Positions 5,651 through 9,790 of a stretch of DNA of 9,790 bases are shown here, in pieces. Under the pieces are notes generated by a model. It searched no databases, had not been told where the DNA came from, and worked only from the letters and a program-made list of their open reading frames with translations. A program made the position numbers and the translations under genes. Positions within the stretch are counted from its first letter, which is position 1; each line of letters starts with the position of its first letter. Source of the DNA: Bacillota bacterium (GTDB lineage: Bacteria; Bacillota_A; Clostridia; Clostridiales; Clostridiaceae); contig JAJXYA010000426.1 in assembly GCA_021780795.1 (NCBI GenBank), forward strand, positions 1 to 9,790, given 5' to 3'.

Positions 5651-6054
5651 TATTTATTCTCAACAAATTCTTTAGGTCTATCAACAATTATTGCACAGGT
5701 ACAACCTACTGACATCCAATCAGGCTGATTATGATGATGATCGCAACCATACTTACCATGCTCAGCCATAAGATGCTTACATTTTACACAGTATGTTTTA
5801 TCAAGTTCATCTTGATCAACTGGCTTAGTTTTTACTTCCCATTCTGCAATACTTAAATGTAGTACTATGCTTACTCCAAATTTAGTGACAATAATCTTTC
5901 TATCCCACCAACCTTTAGCATGTGGATCAGCTTGCCAATCTTCAGACTTACCTTCTCGATATGCCTGAGCTTCTTCAAGGGAATCAAAAATTTCTATAAT
6001 TTCTGAAATATCTAGATTTTCTTCGTTATGTTCTCTAAGAATATAAACTCTCAT
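5650..6054 (-). CDS. Protein with C-terminal Cys/His cluster, 134 aa
   Basis: An ATG at 6054 follows AAAGGAG at nine bases. The N-terminal half is alpha/beta and includes FDSLEEAQAYREG (about 23-35), a helix resembling the EEAI helix of the YDL-motif family encoded upstream. The C-terminal third has CVKCKHLMAEHGKYGCDHHH and then GCTC: C-x2-C-x-H-x4-H-x4-C, then C-x-C about 13 residues later. This is the layout of small zinc modules common in phage and bacterial proteins. The start overlaps the end of the frameshifted gene at 6035-6333 by 20 bases and the stop overlaps the next ATG. The role is unknown; metal binding is likely. Confidence 0.83.
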   Translation of the reverse strand: MRVYILREHNEENLDISEIIEIFDSLEEAQAYREGKSEDWQADPHAKGWWDRKIIVTKFGVSIVLHLSIAEWEVKTKPVDQDELDKTYCVKCKHLMAEHGKYGCDHHHNQPDWMSVGCTCAIIVDRPKEFVENK

Positions 6055-6333
6055 TTTCTATACTCCTTTCTTGTTTAATATAATTTTCTTTTTCATATAC
6101 ATCTGTTAATGCATTGTTAAATGATTCAGATAAATCATAAACCCTAAGATAGTTCCAACCAGCATTAAAATGCCATTCTATTGCTTCTTCTAAAGTTGTA
6201 AAACTACCCTGATTTGATGGGACAACTGCCCATTTATAGGAATCGTTTATGCTTTTTTAGCAACTATTAAATATTCTTTACCTTCTTGTTGAGCATCAAA
6301 GAACCATTGTCTTATATCGAGTTCTTTATTCAT
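6035..6333 (-). pseudogene. Fourth YDL-motif family member, interrupted by a -1 frameshift
   Basis: ATG 6333 follows AAAGGA. The first frame reads MNKELDIRQWFFDAQQEGKE then YLIVAKKA and stops at TAA 6247-6249. Shifting to the -1 frame at a run of six A (6253-6258) restores a family-like protein of 99 residues with VVPSNQGSFTTLEEAIEWHF and LRVYDLSESFNNALTDVY, ending in TAG at 6035. With one added A the join VAKKSINDSYKWAVVP aligns without gaps to LAKKLGEENYSFGLIP of the gene at 6922-7248. Alternatives are a true frameshift mutation, a homopolymer sequencing error, or programmed -1 slippage on the A run. The phase is not that of a canonical X-XXY-YYZ heptamer. Confidence 0.75.
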
Positions 6334-6375
6334 TATATTTTCATCCTTTCTTTTTATACTTTTTTATATTACTAG

Positions 6376-6418
6376 TACTCACGAGGGGAATCGAACCACC
6401 TCTACAACCATTATGAGC
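6376..6418 (-). ncRNA. Minimal tRNA-like element 6 (43 nt)
   Basis: Minus strand: acceptor GCTCATA (6418-6412), linker ATGGTTGTAGA, T-arm GGTGG, loop TTCGATT, CCCCT, acceptor CGTGAGT (6383-6377), A at 6376, then C. Six acceptor pairs form, two of them G-U. The T-stem is the weakest of the set: either one T-C mismatch, or a bulged T giving a six-pair GAGG-GG/CC-CCTC stem. It starts 16 bases after the stop of the gene at 6435. Confidence 0.8.
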
Positions 6419-6434
6419 TGTTTTATACATTTAA

Positions 6435-6596
6435 TTATCTTCTTTTGGTTTTTTGATGAATATTGTGTGTCGGATAATCTTTACATTCATCACGGTTACA
6501 CACTGCTCTTAAAAAATGATCATGTTTAATAGTTGCATATGCATGTGCATGAGAATGTTCATATTTTCCTTGACTATGTGAATGAATATTATTCAT
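6435..6596 (-). CDS. His-rich small protein, 53 aa
   Basis: The protein begins MNNIHSHSQGKYEHSHAHAY and continues with HDHFLRAVCNRDEC. It has ten His in 53 residues, mostly in H-x-H steps, plus a C-x4-C pair, so metal binding is plausible. A longer start at ATG 6641 (68 aa) would overlap the upstream gene by 32 bases, and its only purine-rich box (GGGA) is two bases from the ATG, too close; ATG 6596 is preceded by AAAAAGAA and clears the upstream stop. It is the last gene before tRNA-like element 6. The function is unknown. Confidence 0.72.
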   Translation of the reverse strand: MNNIHSHSQGKYEHSHAHAYATIKHDHFLRAVCNRDECKDYPTHNIHQKTKRR

Positions 6597-6609
6597 TATA
6601 TTCTTTTTA

Positions 6610-6915
6610 TTAAATCCATAAAATTCTTTCAAATCCTTCATGTTCCCAATTTTTTGCTGCTCTCCTAATATATGTTACTTGTTTACTAGTAGTAGAAGAA
6701 TATTTCTTAGGATTTATACAATATGTTCTATCAGTAAAATTAACAAAGCATATTAATGTTTTATAAGAATAAATGGCATAATCATATTTGTAATATTTAA
6801 TTAATTGTATTTCTTGATCTGGTTTAAGTATACCACTCATATTATTACCATAATGAGTAAAATTTAGGAAATACATCATATTTTTTACACAGACTGCATA
6901 ATTAACTTTTTTCAT
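6610..6915 (-). CDS. Internally duplicated Tyr/Phe-rich protein, 101 aa
   Basis: An ATG at 6915 follows AGG at about six bases. The protein appears to contain two copies of one unit: NYAVCVKNMMYFLNFT (5-20) and DYAIYSYKTLICFVNFT (45-61), both of the form [ND]YA[VI], then a hydrophobic strand and NFT. It is basic, especially at the C-terminus (YIRRAAKNWEHEG). The pattern suggests a tandem duplication of an all-beta or alpha/beta motif of about 40 residues. It lies seven bases after the YDL-family gene at 6922. No known domain is recognised. Confidence 0.82.
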   Translation of the reverse strand: MKKVNYAVCVKNMMYFLNFTHYGNNMSGILKPDQEIQLIKYYKYDYAIYSYKTLICFVNFTDRTYCINPKKYSSTTSKQVTYIRRAAKNWEHEGFERILWI

Positions 6916-6921
6916 TAAAAC

Positions 6922-7248
6922 CTACTTTATTTTGATTACACCACTAGGATTTTCTGATGTAATAATTCTCATTAATGCATATTCAAATTTTGCATATAAA
7001 TCATAAACTTTAATTAAAAAATATTCATTTTCTAAACACCATTTAATTGCTTCGTCTATACTGTCCCAATATGTTCCTTGAGGTATTAGACCAAAAGAAT
7101 AATTTTCTTCTCCAAGTTTTTTAGCAAGCACTAAATAATCATAATCTGATTTTTGATATTCTATAAACTTTTTTTGTGCAAAAGAAATATCTGATGTTGA
7201 ATCCAATATTTGATCTAATTCTGGATCTAATTTTATTTCTTCACTCAT
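6922..7248 (-). CDS. YDL-motif family protein, 108 aa
   Basis: The family shares: DYDYLVLAKK (about 34-43 here), a Gly/aromatic strand ending in IIP or LIP, WDSIDEAIKWCLEN (61-74), and a terminal IKVYDLYAKFEYALMRI strand-helix (79-95). The conserved EEAI helix with a strand on each side suggests a compact alpha/beta domain. This copy has an N-terminal extension of about 16 residues over its neighbour. Its ATG overlaps the upstream TGA (ATGA), so the two are coupled. It stops at TAG 6922. The family function is unknown; tandem copies suggest diversification, for example against varying host targets. Confidence 0.85.
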   Translation of the reverse strand: MSEEIKLDPELDQILDSTSDISFAQKKFIEYQKSDYDYLVLAKKLGEENYSFGLIPQGTYWDSIDEAIKWCLENEYFLIKVYDLYAKFEYALMRIITSENPSGVIKIK

Positions 7249-7523
7249 TGTTTTCTTTCTTCTAAATATTCACTTTGATGAATAGATTTTACTAATGCTG
7301 TTTCAAATTTAGAATAAAGATCATAGATATAAATTTCATCCCAAGAGTGGTTAAGACAATATTCAATGGCTTCGTCTACAGTTTCCCAAGAGAGTGGACC
7401 TTGAGAAGGTATTATTCCATAACCACTGATAAGACCTCCTCTAGCAATTATTAAATAATCATAATCTGTATTTTGAAATTCTTCAAATTTACGTTTTGCC
7501 AAATCTTTTAAAGTATCATTCAT
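7245..7523 (-). CDS. YDL-motif family protein, 92 aa
   Basis: An ATG at 7523 follows GGAG at seven bases. It carries all the family blocks: DYDYLIIARG (19-28), GYGIIPSQ (34-41), WETVDEAIEYCLNH (46-59) and IYIYDLYSKFETALVKSI (64-81). It is most similar to the gene at 6922-7248, with which it overlaps by four bases (ATGA), consistent with recent tandem duplication. It ends with a charged tail (EYLEERKQ). The 18-bp perfect palindrome at 7538-7555 lies between it and the upstream copy. The function is unknown. Confidence 0.85.
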   Translation of the reverse strand: MNDTLKDLAKRKFEEFQNTDYDYLIIARGGLISGYGIIPSQGPLSWETVDEAIEYCLNHSWDEIYIYDLYSKFETALVKSIHQSEYLEERKQ

Positions 7524-7537
7524 TAGTTCTCCAATTT

Positions 7538-7555
7538 AATAATACTAGTATTATT
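7538..7555. repeat. 18-bp perfect palindrome AATAATACTAGTATTATT
   Basis: The two halves are exact reverse complements with no spacer. It sits in the 32-base gap between two YDL-family genes, just after the stop of the upstream copy (7556-7558) and 15 bases before the ATG of the next. Related ACTAG-centred inverted repeats occur in the structured RNA at 4252-4285 and at 8291-8300. It may be an operator or a short RNA hairpin; no U-tract follows, so it is not a typical terminator. Confidence 0.7.
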
Positions 7556-7837
7556 TTAATAAACAATTTTTATTAACGATTCTTCAAAAGGAGCATATAG
7601 ATCATAAATTTTAATATTTTTGTAACCATAATTCAGATGATGCTCAATAGCTATATCTATAGTATCAAGCTCCTCACAATTTGCACCAATTTGAATAAGT
7701 AATTCATTCGGTATGATGTTCCAAAAAAAATTATCATTATTATTTTGACAAATTAGTAAATAATCTGCATCTGATCCTTGTAAGGATTTAAAACGTTCTT
7801 TTAAAAATTCTTCTTCACCTTCATTCATTTCTTTCAT
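7556..7837 (-). CDS. YDL-motif family protein, 93 aa
   Basis: An ATG at 7837 follows GGAG at six bases. Blocks: DADYLLICQN (23-32), FFWNIIPNE (36-44), LDTIDIAIEHHLNYG (57-71) and IKIYDLYAPFEESLIKIV (75-92). It is the most diverged of the three intact copies: the segment between the IIP strand and the helix is longer, and EEAI has become DIAI. It is the first gene after tRNA-like element 7 (28 bases away), so it heads the cluster. The function is unknown. Confidence 0.84.
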   Translation of the reverse strand: MKEMNEGEEEFLKERFKSLQGSDADYLLICQNNNDNFFWNIIPNELLIQIGANCEELDTIDIAIEHHLNYGYKNIKIYDLYAPFEESLIKIVY

Positions 7838-7865
7838 TTTTTCTCCAGTTTTAATCTATAAATCG

Positions 7866-7909
7866 TACTCGCTGTAGGAATCGAACCTACACTATGTACC
7901 ATAGCGAGT
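7866..7909 (-). ncRNA. Minimal tRNA-like element 7 (44 nt, fully paired)
   Basis: Minus strand: acceptor ACTCGCT (7909-7903), linker ATGGTACATAGT, T-stem GTAGG, loop TTCGATT, T-stem CCTAC, acceptor AGCGAGT (7873-7867), A at 7866, then C. All seven acceptor and five T-stem pairs are Watson-Crick, exactly the tRNA dimensions. GGTA precedes it, as for elements 1, 2 and 8. It is the best single example for modelling the class. Unlike the others it does not follow an intact gene; upstream is a degraded region. Confidence 0.9.
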
Positions 7910-7950
7910 TACCTTAATACCTAATACTTTTTAATACTTTTTACTTCCAA

Positions 7951-8148
7951 CTAATTCCTATTATAAAATTTTAATTTTAATGTGATATCTCCACTAAAAC
8001 AAAATTTTATAACAAAATTAGGATTATCTATACATATATTTTTAAAGGCTGATAGATAAGTCCTTCCCTCGTTCTTCCCTCAAAGCTTTTTACGCCTCTA
8101 TTGGTCCGTGCCCATATCCACAATATACTTTTGATTTACTGCTCTCAT
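7951..8148 (-). pseudogene. Possible remnant of a small gene with two in-frame stops
   Basis: From ATG 8148 one frame reads MRAVNQKYIVDMGTDQ, then TAG, five codons, TGA, then 42 open codons including NPNFVIKFCFSGDITLKLKF and a terminal TAG at 7951. The last part reads like a natural phage C-terminus, but it contains no ATG, GTG or TTG, so it could not start on its own. Other frames of the same stretch are also partly open. A 12-bp inverted repeat, TTATAAAATTTT and its complement (about 7961-8014), overlaps it. The rest of the 374-base stretch 7838-8211 holds tRNA-like element 7 and no other supported gene. Decayed gene or noncoding RNA are both possible. Confidence 0.25.
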
Positions 8149-8211
8149 TAGGAATTTACAATCTCCCAATCCTGGCCGGACTCACAATTTCATTGTGTTG
8201 ATGGGTGATGT

Positions 8212-8499
8212 GTGCACAACGTTACATTTATTTTCAATATAAAGAACTTCATAAAGTTAAAGCCACACTTAAACGTTCTGGTAGCTAACCTTACTAGTAA
8301 TAAGATGTATGCTAAATTTAGTCATATCAACAATGCCGGAGGACTGGCACAGCCTTTTCCCGGATTCACTATTGAACAATATATCTATCGTCAATATAAC
8401 AGAAAGTTTAGCCTAAATTTATATAATACTAATTTAGTAAGAGATTATCCAGCTCCACATTTACTATATGTTTTCAAAAATAATGAAATTTATAATTAA
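8212..8499 (+). CDS. Only plus-strand candidate gene, up to 95 aa
   Basis: The frame is open from GTG 8212 to TAA 8499; ATG 8305 would give 64 residues. It is unlike the shadow frames elsewhere: nothing codes on the opposite strand here, and the second half (for example PFPGFTIEQYIYRQYNRK and LVRDYPAPHLLYVF) has natural composition and AT-rich third positions. Neither start has a convincing ribosome binding site, and I see no clear promoter. The region from 8040 to 8220 is richer in GC than its surroundings, hinting at separate origin. It may be an inserted gene, a remnant, or a chance frame. No family is recognised. Confidence 0.4.
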   Translation: MHNVTFIFNIKNFIKLKPHLNVLVANLTSNKMYAKFSHINNAGGLAQPFPGFTIEQYIYRQYNRKFSLNLYNTNLVRDYPAPHLLYVFKNNEIYN

Positions 8500-8607
8500 T
8501 TTAATACACCATAGATGTAGAATGGATCAACAATTAATTAATTATAAATATTGATTTTCAAATTTTAATATAATAACGAGACACTTTAAGGGCATGTCCA
8601 GGCCCAG

Positions 8608-8650
8608 TACCCCATGAAAGAATCGAACTTTCATAAATACCATATGGGGT
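8608..8650 (-). ncRNA. Minimal tRNA-like element 8 (43 nt, fully paired)
   Basis: Minus strand: acceptor ACCCCAT (8650-8644), linker ATGGTATTTAT, T-stem GAAAG, loop TTCGATT, T-stem CTTTC, acceptor ATGGGGT (8615-8609), A at 8608, then C. Seven and five Watson-Crick pairs. The 5' half is identical to element 1, but the 3' acceptor strand has A where element 1 has G (A-U versus G-U), and the T-stem is wholly different with pairing kept: compensatory change that supports the fold. It starts 12 bases after the stop at 8663. Confidence 0.9.
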
Positions 8651-8662
8651 TACCTACATCAA

Positions 8663-8872
8663 TTAATTATCTCTTACTCCACCTTCGCTAGCAATAAGAC
8701 CTCCTGGTGTCCAGTATCGCTCTTCAAACTCAAACCAGATTTCAGGGAATGCTGCCTGTAACAAAACAATATTATTTGAATCGGCTTTACGCATTGCAGA
8801 CATAATCAGTGAAGAAAATGGAGGATCAGTTGCTGAAATTTCCAAACTTACTTGATAACTATGAAGACTCAT
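8663..8872 (-). CDS. Conserved-looking small phage protein, 69 aa
   Basis: I place the start at ATG 8872 (MSLHSYQVSLEIS), preceded by GGAAAAAG, rather than the upstream TTG-type extension that lies inside the neighbouring gene. The C-terminal part, LLQAAFPEIWFEFEERYWTP then GGLIASE, resembles small phage proteins of the general form LxxAFPE...RYxxPGG, from memory and without a search. An N-terminal beta strand precedes a helix. The ATG overlaps the stop of the gene at 8859 by 14 bases. It is the last gene before tRNA-like element 8. The function is unknown. Confidence 0.8.
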   Translation of the reverse strand: MSLHSYQVSLEISATDPPFSSLIMSAMRKADSNNIVLLQAAFPEIWFEFEERYWTPGGLIASEGGVRDN

Positions 8873-8981
8873 GCTTTTTCCAATTCTTACGAATACGACG
8901 CTTCTGTCTAAACGACAAAGCATCCTTATTAGTAGTACCCTTTTGCTTCAAATAATTCTGAAGTCGCTTTTCATTATCCAT
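8859..8981 (-). CDS. Very small basic protein, 40 aa
   Basis: ATG 8981 follows GGAG at six bases, which decides the start; the longer frame from 9047 lies inside the upstream gene. The product ends FRQKRRIRKNWKKHESS, a strongly basic helix, after an N-terminal helix MDNEKRLQNYLKQKG. Short phage proteins ending in RQxRRIRK-like helices are common and are often presumed to bind nucleic acid, but no function is established here. It is coupled to both neighbours: ten bases after the previous stop and overlapping the next ATG. Confidence 0.78.
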   Translation of the reverse strand: MDNEKRLQNYLKQKGTTNKDALSFRQKRRIRKNWKKHESS

Positions 8982-8991
8982 TTTTTCTCCT

Positions 8992-9348
8992 TTAATGCCA
9001 AGTTCTATGTGGTTCATGTATTGTTTCGATGCCATCATATTCATCAATTATGTAATCAAGGCCATCAGGGATTTCTACTACTTTAAGCTTGGCATATGGG
9101 CCATTAGCAGCATCTCCAAGCTCTTCAACTACTCTTACTAAGAGAGGATTATCCCTTTCATCAGATAGCCATGCATCCCATAATCTAGGTATAGATTCTG
9201 AAAAGCCTCCTCTGAAGATAACCTTTTCATCTTCAAAATTATCTGATGTTGGATAATCTACAATTGGAATTCCCCACTCATTTAACTTTTGGTAGGCTTC
9301 CTGACTGAGACCAAAGCCTCCATAACATGTATTGATAACTATTTTCAT
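8992..9348 (-). CDS. Conserved phage protein of unknown function, 118 aa
   Basis: ATG 9348 follows AAGGA at seven bases. The product begins MKIVINTCYGGFGLSQEAYQ and ends in IIDEYDGIETIHEPHRTWH. I recognise this architecture from many tailed-phage genomes: an N-terminal NTCYGGFGLS strand-turn, a middle RDNPLLVRVVEELGDAANG block (85-103), an AKLKVVEIP strand, and a terminal EYDGxExxxExHRTW. The conserved Cys/Gly turn and terminal His-Arg-Trp look functional, but I know of no assigned activity. Length and both ends match the usual full-length form. It lies eight bases after the previous stop. Confidence 0.88.
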   Translation of the reverse strand: MKIVINTCYGGFGLSQEAYQKLNEWGIPIVDYPTSDNFEDEKVIFRGGFSESIPRLWDAWLSDERDNPLLVRVVEELGDAANGPYAKLKVVEIPDGLDYIIDEYDGIETIHEPHRTWH

Positions 9349-9356
9349 AGTGATCC

Positions 9357-9599
9357 TTAAAGGTTATTTTCTGACTTAAGAAGAGTTTCCTTGCCAAATG
9401 CGCCACCAACAGCACGACGAATTGCCCTGCTAGTTCTAGGAGAACTCACAGTTGCTTTGATGTCTAAGTCCATTCCTGGAATTCCCTTTACATTCTTTTT
9501 TGTAACAGAAGAAGGTCGATAACCAAGATAATTAATCTCTGGCTTACCGGCTCCAACGACACCTCGCGGTGTCTTTACTTCGCTAGAAGATCTTGCCAT
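9357..9599 (-). CDS. Small basic Gly/Ser-rich protein, 80 aa
   Basis: ATG 9599 is preceded by AAAGGA, about 13 bases away, a rather long spacing. The product is basic and low in complexity at the start (MARSSSEVKTPRGVVGAGKP), with a later SPRTSRAIRRAVGGAFGKET stretch (53-72). There is no Cys cluster and no hydrophobic segment. It could be a disordered, nucleic-acid-binding protein. It is the first gene of the four-gene cluster and starts 45 bases after the 3' end of tRNA-Arg. I recognise no family. Confidence 0.78.
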   Translation of the reverse strand: MARSSSEVKTPRGVVGAGKPEINYLGYRPSSVTKKNVKGIPGMDLDIKATVSSPRTSRAIRRAVGGAFGKETLLKSENNL

Positions 9600-9644
9600 A
9601 CTTTTTTGATTCCTTTCTAACTACTGTTTCTCATATTTTGAGAG

Positions 9645-9716
9645 CCCCCCTGACAGGAATCGGACCTGTATCTAAACATTAGAAGTGTTCTGTTCTATCC
9701 ATTAAACTACAGGGGG
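9645..9716 (-). tRNA. tRNA-Arg (anticodon TCT)
   Basis: A full cloverleaf of 72 nt: acceptor CCCCCTG/CAGGGGG; D-arm GTTT-AATGGATA-GAAC with the GG pair; anticodon arm GAACA-CTTCTAA-TGTTT; variable loop AGAT; T-arm ACAGG-TCCGATT-CCTGT; discriminator G at 9645. CCA is not encoded, but the next base is C, as in the minimal elements. The T-loop has C where nearly all tRNAs have T at position 55, which is unusual. It reads AGA, a codon expected to be frequent in this AT-rich genome. It starts ten bases after the stop of the partial gene upstream, the same placement as the tRNA-like elements. Confidence 0.93.
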
Positions 9717-9726
9717 TTAAAACTAT

Positions 9727-9789
9727 TTAATTTATAATATCCCTTGTGATATCCATTTCATCATTGAGATAAATCCCCCCCCCGTCTGC
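9727..9789 (-). CDS. C-terminal end of a gene entering from the right edge
   Basis: One minus-strand frame is open from the right edge to TAA at 9727: ADGGGIYLNDEMDITRDIIN. It reads naturally and its stop lies ten bases before tRNA-Arg, matching the stop-to-RNA spacing elsewhere. However, a run of nine G (9775-9783) in a very AT-rich context encodes the Gly residues; an error in its length would change the frame upstream. Another frame (ending FISMMKWISQGIL) is also open but less protein-like. Confidence 0.4.
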   Translation of the reverse strand, partial: ADGGGIYLNDEMDITRDIIN

Positions 9790-9790
9790 T

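Noticed and set aside
6247..6260. Canonical programmed -1 frameshift heptamer
   Set aside because: The A6G run is in the wrong phase for A-AAA-AAG (codons are AAA-AAA-GCA), and only a weak 5-bp hairpin follows at some distance, so programmed slippage remains only one option.
1539..8650. Elements as rho-independent terminators
   Set aside because: None is followed by a U-tract and the conserved TTCGANT loop and discriminator bases are not expected of terminators.
1539..8650. Elements as simple decayed tRNA genes
   Set aside because: Six copies with different sequences keep 6-7 bp acceptors, T-stems and one linker length class; random decay would not preserve pairing while removing both other arms each time.
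1..9790. CRISPR array, insertion sequence or integrase gene
   Set aside because: No regularly spaced repeats with unique spacers, no transposase or recombinase motifs, and no terminal inverted repeats were seen.

Overview
The window looks like an accessory stretch of an AT-rich tailed bacteriophage genome, probably a large one. The evidence is a dense, nearly unidirectional (minus-strand) array of very small genes with stop/start overlaps, good Shine-Dalgarno boxes, several small Cys/His (zinc-type) proteins, small paralogous families, and one canonical tRNA gene (Arg, anticodon TCT). The 118-residue protein at 8992-9348 and the 69-residue protein at 8663-8872 resemble small conserved phage proteins of unknown function. 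I cannot name the host. TAA, TAG and TGA all appear to act as stops. No structural, replication or lysis gene is recognisable.

Layout, read along the transcribed minus strand from 9790 to 1: the tail of a gene and tRNA-Arg (9790-9645); a four-gene cluster (9599-8663); an odd island with one plus-strand ORF and degraded sequence (8600-7950); a cluster with three members of a YDL-motif family, an internally duplicated protein and a His-rich protein (7837-6435); a frameshifted fourth YDL member, a zinc-type protein and a 50-residue protein (6333-5498); two all-helical paralogues (5267-4376); a Cys/His protein (4218-4000); two more all-helical proteins (3900-3091); a five-gene block (2951-1593, counting the overlapping genes); a 300-base control region with short repeats and a promoter-like sequence; and five overlapping small genes running off the left edge (1228-1).

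The most striking feature is what separates these clusters. Six gaps hold a 43-46 nt element on the coding strand that folds as a tRNA acceptor stem (6-7 bp) stacked on a T-arm (about 5 bp plus a 7-nt TTCGANT loop). The D- and anticodon arms are replaced by an 11-14 nt linker starting with a TGG(T/C) motif. All six have A at the discriminator position followed by C, and five start 6-16 nt after a stop codon. A seventh, 166-nt version keeps a D-arm and carries a large insert. Another gap holds a different structured RNA. The real tRNA-Arg occupies the equivalent position in the first gap. I infer a punctuation system: minimal tRNA mimics between transcription units, plausibly recognised by RNase P, RNase Z and the CCA-adding enzyme. 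This is a structural reading of the sequence and has not been shown experimentally.
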